64,000 nucleotides of DNA from Propionibacteriales bacterium (GCA_026392455.1 JAPLCB010000010.1:310001-374000); one strand, 5' to 3'. Positions 42,353-52,186 are shown, counted from the stretch's first letter. Numbers and translations: made by a program. The notes: a model not told the origin generated them from the letters alone.

Positions 42353-43827
42353 CCGCTGACCACGGGCGCCTGGACCGGCTCGGGCGGCACGACGCCTGGG
42401 ACGGCATCAAGGCGGTCGTCGCCGGGATGGGTGTCTCCGGGTTCGCGGCGGCCGACAACCTGACCCACCTGGGAGCCTCGGTCACCGCCCTGGACGAGTC
42501 CGAGGCCGGCGATCGTCCCGAGAAGGCGACCCTGCTGGAGATCCTCGGTGCCACCATCCGGCTCGGCGAGGGCTCGACGAGCACGTTGCCCGACGACGTC
42601 GACGTCCTGGTCACCTCCCCGGGGTGGCGTCCCGATGCCCCGCTGCTCGCCCAGGCAGCAGCGCGCGGGGTCCCGGTCTGGGGTGAGGTCGAGCTCGCCT
42701 GGCGGCTGCGCGACCCCAACCACCCGGCACCCTGGCTGGCGGTCACCGGCACGAACGGCAAGACCACGACGGTCCAGATGCTCGAGCAGATGCTCCGGCG
42801 CGCGGGACTGCGGACGGTGGCCTGCGGGAACGTGGGGCTGCCGATCGTCGAGGCGGTGATGACGGAGTCGGAGAACTCGGGAGCGGCCTACGACGTGCTC
42901 GCCGTCGAGCTGTCCAGCTTCCAGCTGCACTACACGTCGTCGATGAGCGCGCACTCCGCCGCCGTCCTGAACGTCGCCGAGGACCACCTCGACTGGTACC
43001 CGTCGATGGCTGCGTACACCTCCGACAAGGGTCGGATCTACCGCGACGTCCAGCAGGCCTGCGTCTACAACGTCGCCGACCCGGTGACCGAGCAGCTGGT
43101 CCGGGACGCGGACGTCGTCGAGGGGGCTCGGGCCATCGGCTTCACCCTCGGGATGCCCTCGGTCGGCATGCTCGGCCTGGTCGAGGACGTCCTGGTCGAC
43201 CGCGCGTTCATCGAGAACCGGCGTGATGCGGCAGCCGAGCTCTGCACCGTGGCCGACCTGGCCACGCCGGCACCGCACTTCGTGGCCAACGCTCTGGCCG
43301 CTGCGGCCCTGGCCCGTTCCTACGGGGTTGCCCCGGCAGCGGTCCGCGATGCCCTGCGGGACTTCGTGCCGGACGGCCACCGGATCGCCGAGGTGGCCAC
43401 CTTCGCCGGCAACACCTGGGTCGACGACTCGAAAGCCACGAACCCGCCGGCAGCGTTGGCCTCCCTGCAGGCCTACGACCCGGTCGTCTGGATCGCCGGC
43501 GGGCTGGCCAAGGGAGCCCGCTTCGACGACCTGGTCCGAGGGGTCCGGGACCGGTTGCGCGGCGTCGTCCTCCTCGGCACCGATGCGCCGTTGATCGCCG
43601 AGGCGCTGGCCCGACACGCGCCCGATGTCCCCGTGATCAGGCTCGGGCCCAGCGAGACTTCTCCCATGGACAGCGCGGTGGCCCAGGCCGCTGCGCTGGC
43701 ACGACCGGGGGACACGGTTCTCCTGGCTCCCGGATGCGCGTCGATGGACATGTTCGCCAACTACGGGGCCCGGGGTGACGCGTTCGCCGAGGCCGTGCAC
43801 CGCAGGCAGCGAGAGATCGAGCAGTAG
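42349..43827 (+). CDS. murD: UDP-MurNAc-L-alanine:D-glutamate ligase
   Basis: 492 residues from GTG 42349. N-terminal Rossmann motif VVAGMGVSGFAAADNL, P-loop VTGTNGKTTTVQMLEQML, VELSSFQLHYTSSM, NVAEDHLDWYPSM, WVDDSKATNPPAALASL and VLLAPGCASMDMF. All match MurD. The reaction adds D-Glu to UDP-MurNAc-L-Ala. It is 34 bp upstream of ftsW, the largest gap in this part of the cluster apart from ftsQ-ftsZ. Confidence 0.94.
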   Translation: MTADHGRLDRLGRHDAWDGIKAVVAGMGVSGFAAADNLTHLGASVTALDESEAGDRPEKATLLEILGATIRLGEGSTSTLPDDVDVLVTSPGWRPDAPLLAQAAARGVPVWGEVELAWRLRDPNHPAPWLAVTGTNGKTTTVQMLEQMLRRAGLRTVACGNVGLPIVEAVMTESENSGAAYDVLAVELSSFQLHYTSSMSAHSAAVLNVAEDHLDWYPSMAAYTSDKGRIYRDVQQACVYNVADPVTEQLVRDADVVEGARAIGFTLGMPSVGMLGLVEDVLVDRAFIENRRDAAAELCTVADLATPAPHFVANALAAAALARSYGVAPAAVRDALRDFVPDGHRIAEVATFAGNTWVDDSKATNPPAALASLQAYDPVVWIAGGLAKGARFDDLVRGVRDRLRGVVLLGTDAPLIAEALARHAPDVPVIRLGPSETSPMDSAVAQAAALARPGDTVLLAPGCASMDMFANYGARGDAFAEAVHRRQREIEQ

Positions 43828-43861
43828 CCCGGAGAGGCCCGGGCCAGGACGAGGAGGACCG

Positions 43862-45133
43862 GTGAGCATCACCGCACAGCCGGGTGAGCGCGCAGCCTTC
43901 GGGGTCCGCGACGGTGTCTCGACCTGGATCGCGACGATGCGCCGGCACCTCGACCGGCCGCTGACGCCGTACTACCTCCTGGTCGGCGCAACGGCACTGC
44001 TGCTGGCGATCGGGCTCGTGATGGTCCTGAGCGCGTCCAGTGTCGATGGCTTCGAGAAGCACGGGAACTCCTACTACTGGGCGCTGAAGCAGGCGATGTG
44101 GGTGGTCGTCGCGATGCCCTGTGCCTGGCTGGCGACGCGACTGCCCCTGAAGTTCCTGCGGGTGATCGCCTGGCCGGGACTCGCGGTCGCGGTCGCGCTG
44201 CTCGCCCTGACGCAGACCGGGCTCGGGGTCGAGGTCAACGGCAACAAGAACTGGTTGGCCGTCGGACCGTTCCAGGTCCAGCCGTCCGAGGTGGCCAAGT
44301 TCGCGATGGTGCTCTGGTGCGCCGATGTCTACGCCCGCAAGGACCGCCTGCTCGGACACTGGCGGCACCTGGTGATCCCGGTCGTCCCGGTGGCCGGAGT
44401 GATCACCGCCCTGGTGCTCGTCGGCGGTGACCTCGGAACCGCTCTGGTGCTGGTCGCGATCACCCTCGGCATGCTCTGGGTGGTGGGCGTTCCCGGCCGG
44501 GTCTTCTTCTTCGCCGCCAGCCTGGCGTCGGTGGTGGCGCTCTTCCTGGCCGCCAGCAGTCCGGAGCGGATGGAGCGGCTGACCAAGTTCACCAACCCGT
44601 TCTCCGACTTCCAGAACTCCGGGTGGCAGGCCGGCCACGGCATCCTCGGGATGGCCAGCGGCGGCCTCTTCGGCAAGGGCATCGGGGCCAGCCAGCAGAA
44701 GTGGGGCAACCTCCCCGAGGCGCACACCGACTTCATCTTCGCGGTTCTCGGCGAGGAGCTCGGACTGGTCGGCACCCTGCTGGTCCTCGGACTGTTCCTG
44801 GTGATCGCGTACGCCGGACTGAGGGTCGCCATGGAGGCCGAGAACCTCTTCGTCCGCTACGCCACCGCCGGGATCGTGATCTGGCTGACCGCGCACACGA
44901 TCATCAACATCGGGATGGTGCTCGCGCTGCTGCCGGTGATCGGGATCCCGCTGCCCCTGGTCTCCTACGGCGGGTCGTCGTTGGTGCCCGAGCTGGTCGC
45001 CCTCGGTCTGGTGATCGGGTTCGCGCGTTCCGCGCCGAACGCGGCCGGTGAGCTGCAGCGCCGCCGTACCGAGCGTCGGGGTGCGCCGGGACGGGTACGG
45101 CGTGCGGTCAACGCGCGCGCGGCAGCACGGTGA
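43862..45133 (+). CDS. ftsW: Lipid II polymerase FtsW (SEDS family)
   Basis: 423 residues, ten membrane helices. SEDS motifs: VGPFQVQPSEVAKFAMV, GGDLGTALVLV, GKGIGASQQKWGNLPEAHTDFIFAVLGEELGLVG and IPLPLVSYGGSSLV. It polymerises glycan chains with FtsI at the septum. GTG 43862 follows GAGGAGG. Position between murD and murG marks it as FtsW rather than RodA. The C-terminal tail is short and very basic (RRRTERRG...). Confidence 0.94.
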   Translation: MSITAQPGERAAFGVRDGVSTWIATMRRHLDRPLTPYYLLVGATALLLAIGLVMVLSASSVDGFEKHGNSYYWALKQAMWVVVAMPCAWLATRLPLKFLRVIAWPGLAVAVALLALTQTGLGVEVNGNKNWLAVGPFQVQPSEVAKFAMVLWCADVYARKDRLLGHWRHLVIPVVPVAGVITALVLVGGDLGTALVLVAITLGMLWVVGVPGRVFFFAASLASVVALFLAASSPERMERLTKFTNPFSDFQNSGWQAGHGILGMASGGLFGKGIGASQQKWGNLPEAHTDFIFAVLGEELGLVGTLLVLGLFLVIAYAGLRVAMEAENLFVRYATAGIVIWLTAHTIINIGMVLALLPVIGIPLPLVSYGGSSLVPELVALGLVIGFARSAPNAAGELQRRRTERRGAPGRVRRAVNARAAAR

Positions 45134-45143
45134 GGTGCCTGTC

Positions 45144-46250
45144 GTGAAGCGGGTCCTGCTGGCCGGCGGTGGGACCGCCGGCCACACGTCGCCGCTGCTG
45201 GCGACCGCTGATGCCCTGCTGCGCCGGCACCCGGGCCTGGAGATCGTCTGCCTCGGCACCCCCCGGGGGCTGGAGAACACCGTGATCCCGGCCGCCGGCT
45301 ACCGCCTGGAGCTGGTGTCGCCGGTGCCGCTGTCGCGCACGGTGAACGCAGACCTGTTCCGGACCCCGGCCCGGCTGCGAACCGCGGTCAACGAGGCGGT
45401 CGCGGTCCTGGACCGGGTGCGCCCCGACGTCGTGGTCGGCTTCGGCGGATACGTCTCGGTGCCGGCCTACCTGGCGGCCCGCAAGCGCAGGCTCCCGCTG
45501 GTCGTCCACGAGGGGAACGCGCTGCCGGGGATCGCGAACAAGCTGGGAGCCCGGTTCACCCACCACGTCGCGACCAGCTTCCCGGGGACCGACCTGCCGC
45601 ACGCGGTCCTCACCGGGCTGCCGATCCGGCGGATGATCGCGACCCTCGACCGAGCAGCCCTGCGCGCCGAGGCCCGGGCGTTCTTCGGGCTCGACCCCGA
45701 CCGTCCGACCCTCCTGGTCACGGGCGGTTCCCAGGGCGCCCTGCGGATCAACACCTCGGTGGCGGCTGGTGCTGCTGTCCTCGCAGCGGCAGGGGTGCAG
45801 GTCCTGCACGTCATCGGGCCCCGCAGCGAGCTGGGTGACTCGGACTTCCCGGCGTTCCCGCCGCCGGCGGGCACGGCACCGTACGTGGTCCAGCGGTACG
45901 TCGACCGGATGGACCTGGCCTACGCCGCTGCCGACCTGGTGGTCTGCCGGTCCGGGTCGAACACGGTCACCGAGGTCGCCGGTGTCGGCCTTCCTGCCGT
46001 CTTCGTACCGCTGCCCATCGGCAACGGAGAGCAGGCCCTGAACGCGCGCCCGGTCGTCGACGCCGGCGGCGGGCTGCTGGTCGCTGATCCTGCTTTCACA
46101 CCGGAATGGGTCCGCGACACCCTGGCCGGTCTGGTGACCGACGTCGACCGCCGCGACGCGATGGGCAGGGCGGCCGCGGGTGTGATCCCGCTCGATGCCG
46201 ACGAGCTGCTCGCAGACCTGATCGAGACGGCAGCAGGAGAACGACGATGA
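45144..46250 (+). CDS. murG: UDP-GlcNAc:lipid I N-acetylglucosaminyltransferase MurG
   Basis: 368 residues. N-terminal VLLAGGGTAGHTSPLLATADAL, VVGFGGYVSVPAYLAA, HEGNALPGIANKLGAR, LVTGGSQGALRIN and VCRSGSNTVTEVAGVGLPAVFVPLP are the GT28 signatures. It makes lipid II on the inner membrane face. GTG 45144 gives VKRVLLAGGG; an in-frame GTG 9 bp upstream is also possible. It overlaps murC by ATGA. Confidence 0.94.
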   Translation: MKRVLLAGGGTAGHTSPLLATADALLRRHPGLEIVCLGTPRGLENTVIPAAGYRLELVSPVPLSRTVNADLFRTPARLRTAVNEAVAVLDRVRPDVVVGFGGYVSVPAYLAARKRRLPLVVHEGNALPGIANKLGARFTHHVATSFPGTDLPHAVLTGLPIRRMIATLDRAALRAEARAFFGLDPDRPTLLVTGGSQGALRINTSVAAGAAVLAAAGVQVLHVIGPRSELGDSDFPAFPPPAGTAPYVVQRYVDRMDLAYAAADLVVCRSGSNTVTEVAGVGLPAVFVPLPIGNGEQALNARPVVDAGGGLLVADPAFTPEWVRDTLAGLVTDVDRRDAMGRAAAGVIPLDADELLADLIETAAGERR

Positions 46251-47686
46251 AGGTGCCGGTCCCCGAGACCCTGCTCGCTGCCGATGCGCTGGGACGGGTG
46301 CACTTCGTCGGCATCGGTGGTGCCGGGCTGTCCGGGATCGCCCGGATCATGCTGGCGCGCGGGATCGAGGTCTCCGGCAGCGATGCGAAGGCCTCCGCCA
46401 CGATCGAGGCCCTGCGGGCCCTGGGGGCCGAGTGCTTCGTCGGGCACGCCGCCGAGCAGGTCGCGAACGCCGACACGGTGGTCGTCTCGACCGCGGTCCG
46501 CGCCGACAACCCTGAGGTCCTGGAGGCCGGCCGTCGTGGCCTGCGGCTGCTGCCGCGGTCGGCGGCGCTGGAGTCGGTGATGCAGGGCCGCGACGTCGTG
46601 GCGGTGGCCGGCACGCACGGCAAGACCACCACGACGTCGATGCTGACGGTCGCCCTGCAGCACTGCGGCGCGGACCCGTCGTTCGCCATCGGCGGTGACC
46701 TGAACGAGTCCGGCTCCAACGCCCACGACGGCACCGGCGAGCTCTTCGTGGCCGAGGCCGACGAGAGCGACGGCGCCTTCCTGGTGTACTCGCCGCGGGT
46801 CGCCCTGGTGACCAACGTCGAGGCCGACCACCTCGACAACTACGGCACCGAGGAGGCTTACCGGGCGGCCTTCAGCCAGTTCCTCGGCCGGATCGCCCCT
46901 GACGGGTTCCTGGTCGCCTGCAGCGATGACCCCGGAGCCGCGGCCCTGCTGGCGGAGGCCTCTGCGCGCGGGCTGGCGGCGATCGGGGTCGGGATCGGCA
47001 GCGGACCGGACGCGCCGGAGGTGCGGGCCGAGAACCTGCGTCAAGCAGGCTCCACGTCGACCTTCGACGTGGTCGACCGCGGCCGCCGTCTCGGCGAGGT
47101 CCGGTTGCAGGTACCTGGGCAGCACTACGTGCAGGACGCGCTGGCCGCGCTCGCGTGCGGCCTCCGGCTCGGCTACCCGTTCGCCGACCTGGCCCGCGGT
47201 CTCGCGGCGTACAGCGGTACCCGACGCCGGATGGAGCTCAAGGGCGAGGTCGGCGGGATCCGGGTGTACGACAGCTACGCCCACCATCCGCGGGAGATCG
47301 TCGGCGACCTCGAGGCGGCCCGCTCCTTGGTCGGGGGCGGACGCCTGGTGGTGGCGTTCCAGCCGCACATGGTCTCGCGAACCCGGATCTTCGGCGCCGA
47401 GATGGGCGTCGCCCTCGGCGCTGCCGACGAGGTGGTCGTGATGGACATCTACGTCGCCCGGGAGGACCCCGAGCCCGGGGTGACGGCGGCGCTGGTAGCC
47501 GACGCGGTTCCGCTCGGGCCCGAGCACGTGGTGTTCGAGCCGTCCTGGTCGGCCACGGCTGGCCACCTGGTGGAGCGGGCCCGGCCCGGTGACCTGATCC
47601 TCACCCTCGGTGCCGGCGACGTGACGTTGCTCGGCCCGTCGGTCCTGGCCCTGCTGGGATCGCGGTCGGCCGGAGCGGATCGGTGA
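46247..47686 (+). CDS. murC: UDP-N-acetylmuramate:L-alanine ligase
   Basis: 479 residues. VHFVGIGGAGLSGIARIML at the N-terminus, P-loop VAGTHGKTTTTSML, EADESDGAFLVYSP, NVEADHLDNYGT, GTRRRMELKGEVGGIRVYDSYAHHPREI and FQPHMVSRTRIF. First Mur ligase of the pathway. ATG 46247 lies in the ATGA overlap with murG; the end overlaps ftsQ by GTGA. Confidence 0.95.
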   Translation: MKVPVPETLLAADALGRVHFVGIGGAGLSGIARIMLARGIEVSGSDAKASATIEALRALGAECFVGHAAEQVANADTVVVSTAVRADNPEVLEAGRRGLRLLPRSAALESVMQGRDVVAVAGTHGKTTTTSMLTVALQHCGADPSFAIGGDLNESGSNAHDGTGELFVAEADESDGAFLVYSPRVALVTNVEADHLDNYGTEEAYRAAFSQFLGRIAPDGFLVACSDDPGAAALLAEASARGLAAIGVGIGSGPDAPEVRAENLRQAGSTSTFDVVDRGRRLGEVRLQVPGQHYVQDALAALACGLRLGYPFADLARGLAAYSGTRRRMELKGEVGGIRVYDSYAHHPREIVGDLEAARSLVGGGRLVVAFQPHMVSRTRIFGAEMGVALGAADEVVVMDIYVAREDPEPGVTAALVADAVPLGPEHVVFEPSWSATAGHLVERARPGDLILTLGAGDVTLLGPSVLALLGSRSAGADR

Positions 47687-48444
47687 CCGTGGTCGACAGC
47701 ACCGAGCGCCGCGGCGCGGGCCACGACGGCGTCGTGGTCGCGACCCCGGACTTCGCCCGGCGCCGGCTCCGGGCTCGGCTGTCCCGGTGGCGCCCCTACC
47801 TGCTCACCCTGCTCGCCGCGGTCGTCGTCGCGATCGGGGTCTGGCTGCTCTACTTCTCCTCCGCGGTCACGGTGACCTCCGTGGAGGTGACCGGGAACGA
47901 TGCCCTGACCACCGCCCGGATCGAGAAGGTTGCGGCGGTTCCGGCCGGCGAGCAGCTGATCCGCGTTGACCTGGCGGCGATCCAGGCCCGGATCGAACGG
48001 ATCGATGCCGTCCAGGCCGCGCAGGTCTCGCGGTCCTGGCCGCACACGATCTCCGTCCAGGTCACCGAACGGGTCCCGATCGCGGTGCTCCGTCGTGGTG
48101 GTGCCGTCCTCGGCCTGGACGCGGAGGGGGTCGTCTTCACGGTCAAGGAGTCCCAGCTGCCGAAGGGACTGCCGGTCGTGCAGACCGCACTCAACGTCAA
48201 CGCCGCGACCCTGGGCGAGGCCGCCCGGGTCGTGGTCGCCCTGCGCTCCGACATCGCCGCCCGGGTGGAGCGGATCAAGGCCGACTCGATCGACCGCATC
48301 GTGCTGGAGCTCGACGGTGGCGTCACCGTCGAGTGGGGGAGTGCCGAGGACTCCGAGAACAAGGCGCGCGTGCTGGCGATCCTGCTGGCGAGGGATGTCA
48401 CCGAGATCGACGTCAGCGTCCCGGGGCGTCCGACCACGCGCTGA
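47683..48444 (+). CDS. ftsQ: Cell division protein FtsQ
   Basis: 253 residues. Cytoplasmic basic N-terminus, one transmembrane helix (YLLTLLAAVVVAIGVWLLYF), a POTRA domain (VTSVEVTGNDALTTARIEKVAAVPAGEQLIRVDLAAIQARIERIDAVQAA..., shown here only in part) and the FtsQ beta domain. It recruits FtsB/FtsL to the divisome. The GTG start overlaps murC. It is followed by a 183-bp regulatory gap before ftsZ. Confidence 0.92.
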   Translation: MTVVDSTERRGAGHDGVVVATPDFARRRLRARLSRWRPYLLTLLAAVVVAIGVWLLYFSSAVTVTSVEVTGNDALTTARIEKVAAVPAGEQLIRVDLAAIQARIERIDAVQAAQVSRSWPHTISVQVTERVPIAVLRRGGAVLGLDAEGVVFTVKESQLPKGLPVVQTALNVNAATLGEAARVVVALRSDIAARVERIKADSIDRIVLELDGGVTVEWGSAEDSENKARVLAILLARDVTEIDVSVPGRPTTR

Positions 48445-48546
48445 AGACCCTGGGCAGCAGGGCAGGTCCAGAACTTTTCCTCGCCGTCGGCGTGTTGGTC
48501 GACGATTCGATCCCGGGGTTGCCTACCTTGGTCGAACTGCCTCAGG

Positions 48547-48580
48547 TTGACATAACATTAACTCTCTAGTGGAGGGTTAA
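48547..48580 (+). promoter_or_regulatory. ftsZ promoter region with inverted repeat
   Basis: In the ftsQ-ftsZ gap (48445-48627) a perfect -35 hexamer TTGACA lies at 48547-48552. Just after it is an inverted repeat, TTAACTCTC (48558-48566) and GAGGGTTAA (48572-48580), with one mismatch and a 5-bp centre. No good -10 lies 17 bp from the hexamer. A dyad overlapping a spacer is how MerR-type activators work; the actinobacterial MerR-like regulator FtsR acts on ftsZ in Corynebacterium, but identity here is inference. Confidence 0.6.
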
Positions 48581-48627
48581 GGTTCCCGGCCCGAGGCCCA
48601 CCAACGTGAATCGGAAGGGGCACCACC

Positions 48628-49809
48628 ATGGCAGCACCGCAGAACTACCTAGCCGTGATCAAGGTCGTAGGTATCGGTGGAGGTGGAGTGAATGCCGTCA
48701 ACCGGATGATCGAGGTCGGGCTGCGGGGCGTCGAGTTCATCGCCATCAACACCGACGCGCAGGCGTTGCTGATGAGCGATGCCGACGTCAAGCTGGACAT
48801 CGGCCGCGAGCTCACCCGCGGCCTGGGCGCCGGCGCCAACCCGGACGTGGGCGCGCGCGCTGCCGAGGACCACGCCGACGAGATCGAAGAGGTCATCAAG
48901 GGCGCCGACATGGTGTTCGTGACCGCCGGCGAGGGTGGTGGCACCGGGACCGGTGGCGCCCCCGTCGTCGCCAAGATCGCGCGCTCGCTGGGCGCGCTGA
49001 CCATCGGTGTCGTGACCCGGCCCTTCGCCTTCGAGGGTCGCCGCCGCTCGGCCTCGGCCGAGGAGGGCATCGCCAACCTCCGCGAGGAGGTCGACACCCT
49101 GATCGTGATCCCGAACGACAAGCTGCTCTCGATCGCTGACCGCAGCGTTTCCATGCTCGACGCCTTCAAGCAGGCCGACCAGGTGCTGCTCCAGGGTGTC
49201 TCGGGCATCACCGACCTGATCACCACCCCGGGCCTGATCAACCTCGACTTCGCCGACGTCAAGTCCGTGATGTCGAACGCCGGTTCCGCCCTGATGGGCA
49301 TCGGCTCGGCCCGTGGCGAGAACCGTGCGGTCGAGGCCGCTGAGCTCGCCGTCTCCAGCCCGCTGCTCGAGGAGTCCATCGACGGCGCCCAGGGCGTGCT
49401 GCTCTCGATCGCCGGTGGCTCCGACCTCGGTCTGTTCGAGATCAACGAAGCCGCCGCCATGGTGGCCGACGCGGTCCACCCCGAGGCGAACATCATCTTC
49501 GGTGCGACGATCGACGACGCGCTCGGCGACGAGGTGCGGGTCACCGTCATCGCCGCCGGGTTCGAGGGCGGTCGGCCGAAGCGTCGCGAGGATGCGCAGG
49601 GCCTGCGGCGTCCGGTCCCGCCGGTGAAGACCCAGACCCAGGAGGAGACCCGGGCCGCAGCGCGGGCCATGGTCGACGAGCGCCGCCAGAACTCGGTCTC
49701 GCCGGGCGAGGATGCCCGCGAGCCGGTCGTCGTCGGCGCCAGCTCCACCCCGCCGAGCCGCAACGTCGACTTCGACGACGACCTCGACATCCCGGACTTC
49801 CTGAAGTAG
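48628..49809 (+). CDS. ftsZ: Cell division GTPase FtsZ
   Basis: 393-residue tubulin homologue forming the Z ring. [18 protein letters not shown], the tubulin signature [15 protein letters not shown], and the T7 loop region [15 protein letters not shown] are present. After a Gln/Ala-rich linker the C-terminal peptide [11 protein letters not shown] is intact, the usual binding site for SepF and FtsW partners. ATG 48628 follows GGAAGGGG. Its codon use is more biased than neighbours, consistent with high expression. Confidence 0.97.
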   Translation: MAAPQNYLAVIKVVGIGGGGVNAVNRMIEVGLRGVEFIAINTDAQALLMSDADVKLDIGRELTRGLGAGANPDVGARAAEDHADEIEEVIKGADMVFVTAGEGGGTGTGGAPVVAKIARSLGALTIGVVTRPFAFEGRRRSASAEEGIANLREEVDTLIVIPNDKLLSIADRSVSMLDAFKQADQVLLQGVSGITDLITTPGLINLDFADVKSVMSNAGSALMGIGSARGENRAVEAAELAVSSPLLEESIDGAQGVLLSIAGGSDLGLFEINEAAAMVADAVHPEANIIFGATIDDALGDEVRVTVIAAGFEGGRPKRREDAQGLRRPVPPVKTQTQEETRAAARAMVDERRQNSVSPGEDAREPVVVGASSTPPSRNVDFDDDLDIPDFLK

Positions 49810-49821
49810 CCCTGAGCGCTG

Positions 49822-50541
49822 GTGTACCTCCAACGCACGACCCTCGGCCCCGTCGACCTGGCCTTCACGGACAGGTTCGGCGGGGTCAGCGGCGTTCCCT
49901 TCGACGAGCTGAACCTCGCCCGGGACGGCGCGGACGACCCGCTGGCCCGAGCCGAGAACCATCGTCGGCTGATGGCGGACTTCGCTCCCGACGACGTGCT
50001 GGTGGACCTGGAGCAGGTCCACGGTGCGGACGTCGTGACAGCCCCGGCCGCCGGGTTCCCCCGGTCGCCTGCGGCGGACGGCGTGGCGACCGGCGAAGCC
50101 GGGGTGACGCTGCTGGTGCGGGCAGCGGACTGTGTTCCGGTCCTGCTGGCCGATCCGGCTGCCGGCCTGGTGGCCGCGGCGCACAGCGGCCGGCCGGGGC
50201 TGGCCGCGGGGGTGGTGCCCCGGACCGTGGAGCGGCTCCGGGAGCTCGGCGCCACCGACCTCACCGCGTGGATCGGTCCCTACGTCTGCGGTTCCTGCTA
50301 CGAGGTGCCCCCCGAGCTCCAGGCCCAGGTCGCTGCGGTCGTGCCCGAGGCGGTCGCGACGACGTCGTGGGGGACGCCGAGCCTCGACATCGGCGCCGGG
50401 GTCCGCGCCCAGCTCGAGCAGGCCGGGGTCAAGGTCGTGGACCTCGCGGTCTGCACCCGGACCTCGGTCGACCTGTACTCCTACCGCCGTGACGGCGCTC
50501 GTGCCGGGCGGCACGCCGGGCTGATCCGGGTGCGGCCGTGA
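49822..50541 (+). CDS. pgeF: Peptidoglycan editing factor PgeF (YlmD/LACC1 family)
   Basis: 239 residues with the multicopper-polyphenol-oxidase-like fold: FTDRFGGVSGVPFDELNLA, LEQVHGADVV, LLVRAADCVPVLLADP, AAAHSGRPGLAAGVVPRTVE, and GPYVCGSCYEVP. The HGA, ADC and AHSG motifs bind metal. In E. coli the homologue removes mis-incorporated residues from peptidoglycan precursors. GTG 49822 is 12 bp after ftsZ; the stop overlaps the next gene by GTGA. Confidence 0.92.
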   Translation: MYLQRTTLGPVDLAFTDRFGGVSGVPFDELNLARDGADDPLARAENHRRLMADFAPDDVLVDLEQVHGADVVTAPAAGFPRSPAADGVATGEAGVTLLVRAADCVPVLLADPAAGLVAAAHSGRPGLAAGVVPRTVERLRELGATDLTAWIGPYVCGSCYEVPPELQAQVAAVVPEAVATTSWGTPSLDIGAGVRAQLEQAGVKVVDLAVCTRTSVDLYSYRRDGARAGRHAGLIRVRP

Positions 50542-51236
50542 ACCGTCGTGACGAGCTTGCCGGCAACCTCGCCGCGGTCCGGGAGCGGATCGCGGCGGCG
50601 GTCCTGGCCGCCGGCCGTCCGGCCGGCTCGGTGGAGCTGGTGGTGGTGACCAAGTTCTTCCCGTCGTCCGACGTTCGCATCCTGGCCGAGCTGGGCGTGC
50701 GCCAGGTGGGGGAGAACCGGCACCAGGAGGCTTTGGAGAAGGCCCGAGACTGTGCGGACCTGGGCCTGCGCTGGCACTTCATCGGCTCGGTGCAGAGCAA
50801 CAAGGCAGCGGCCGTCACCGCGTACGCCGGTGTGGTGGAGTCCGTCGACCGGGTGAAGCTGGTCGGTCCGCTCGACCGCGGCGCCGAGCAGGCCGGTCGG
50901 CAGGTCGAGTGCCTCGTCCAGGTGAGCCTCGACCCGGCCGGGACCACCGGTCGTGGTGGCGCGGCGCCTGGTGCGGTCGCCGCGGTCGCCGACGCGATCG
51001 ACGCCACCGAGCACCTCGTCCTCGGTGGCGTGATGGCCGTGGCGCCGCTCGGTGAGCCACCGGCTCCGGCCTTCGAGCGGTTGCTGGTCGTTGCCGATCA
51101 GGTCCGTCGTGATCACCCGGCGGCGACCGCGATCTCGGCAGGGATGAGCGGTGATCTCGAGGAGGCCGTGAAATACGGTGCGACACACGTGCGAGTCGGC
51201 TCGTCGGTCCTCGGTTCGAGGCCTCCGGTCCAGTAA
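50538..51236 (+). CDS. PLP homeostasis protein, YggS/PROSC family
   Basis: 232 residues, alanine-racemase-like barrel. The PLP lysine is in ELVVVTKFFPSSDVR; VGENRHQEALEK, WHFIGSVQSNK, and ISAGMSGDLEEAVKYGATHVRVGSSVLG follow. It binds pyridoxal phosphate and buffers vitamin B6, without known catalysis. The order ftsZ-pgeF-yggS-sepF-yggT-divIVA is classical for Gram-positive bacteria. GTG 50538 overlaps pgeF. Confidence 0.93.
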   Translation: MNRRDELAGNLAAVRERIAAAVLAAGRPAGSVELVVVTKFFPSSDVRILAELGVRQVGENRHQEALEKARDCADLGLRWHFIGSVQSNKAAAVTAYAGVVESVDRVKLVGPLDRGAEQAGRQVECLVQVSLDPAGTTGRGGAAPGAVAAVADAIDATEHLVLGGVMAVAPLGEPPAPAFERLLVVADQVRRDHPAATAISAGMSGDLEEAVKYGATHVRVGSSVLGSRPPVQ

Positions 51237-51308
51237 TCTCCAGTACCAGGAGCACCACCAGATCCATGTCCCGACCGGGGCAGGAACAGGCACAGAGGAA
51301 GAGGAACC

Positions 51309-51788
51309 ATGAGCGGCGCGATGCGGAAGATGGGCGTCTACCTCGGACTGCTCGAGGACGCCGACGGCGAGTACGCCGACCAGGACACCGCGTACGACGA
51401 GCCTGCTCGTCGCACCCCCGAGACAACCCGCACCGTCTCCAACATCTCCGAGCGGCGCCGCCCGGCGCCGGCTGCCGCGGTGGCTGCTCCCGCCCGCGCT
51501 GTCGCGCCGCTCTCGCGGATCACGACGTTGCACCCGAGGACCTACAACGAGGCCCGGGTCATCGGCGAGAACTTCCGCGACGGCATCCCGGTGATCATGA
51601 ACCTCTCCGAGATGGCTGACGACGACGCCAAGCGCCTGGTCGACTTCGCCGCCGGTCTGGTCTTCTCGGTGCGTGGCTCGATCGAGCGGGTCACCAGCAA
51701 GGTGTTCCTGCTGTCCCCGCCGAACGTCGAGATCGCGGCGGAGGAGAAGGAACTCATGGCCGAGGACGGTTTCTTCAACCAGAGCTGA
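51309..51788 (+). CDS. sepF: Cell division protein SepF
   Basis: 159 residues. N-terminal amphipathic membrane-targeting segment ([15 protein letters not shown]), acidic linker, and the SepF core [53 protein letters not shown] (given here in part), ending in [13 protein letters not shown]. It anchors FtsZ to the membrane in actinobacteria lacking FtsA. ATG 51309 follows GAGGAAGAGG. A 72-bp gap after yggS may hold a promoter. Confidence 0.95.
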   Translation: MSGAMRKMGVYLGLLEDADGEYADQDTAYDEPARRTPETTRTVSNISERRRPAPAAAVAAPARAVAPLSRITTLHPRTYNEARVIGENFRDGIPVIMNLSEMADDDAKRLVDFAAGLVFSVRGSIERVTSKVFLLSPPNVEIAAEEKELMAEDGFFNQS

Positions 51789-51795
51789 GTCTGTC

Positions 51796-52083
51796 GTGAA
51801 CCCCGTCGGCGCCGGCATCAACCTGGTGCTCAGTATCTTCATCGGCCTCGTGCTCGCCCGGATCGTGGTCGAGCTGATCCAGAACTTCGCGCGTTCGTGG
51901 GAGCCGCGCGGGGTGGTCCTGGTGCTCCTCGAAGGTGTCTTCTCCGTCACGGACCCCCCGATCAACGCGTTCAGGCGGGTCTTCAAGCCGTTGAGATTCG
52001 GCGGGATCGCCCTGGATCTGGCCCCGCTGCTGGTCCTGCTGAGCTGTTCCCTGCTGATCCAGATCAACACCGCGATCTGGTAG
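51796..52083 (+). CDS. YggT family membrane protein
   Basis: 95 residues from GTG 51796, 7 bp after sepF. Two hydrophobic regions (GAGINLVLSIFIGLVLARIVVELIQ and LDLAPLLVLLSCSLLIQI) flank the conserved loop VFSVTDPPINAFRRVFKPLRFG, the YggT signature. Homologues (YlmG) have been linked to division site or nucleoid distribution, with no fixed biochemical role. It completes the sepF unit before divIVA. Confidence 0.92.
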   Translation: MNPVGAGINLVLSIFIGLVLARIVVELIQNFARSWEPRGVVLVLLEGVFSVTDPPINAFRRVFKPLRFGGIALDLAPLLVLLSCSLLIQINTAIW

Positions 52084-52186
52084 CAGCCGAGGTCGGGAAT
52101 GCCGCTTAACGCCCGAAGGGCTATTGTTCAACCGCACTCTGTTTACCTGAAGATTTCTGTCCGACTAATGAAGAATGGGTGAGGTC

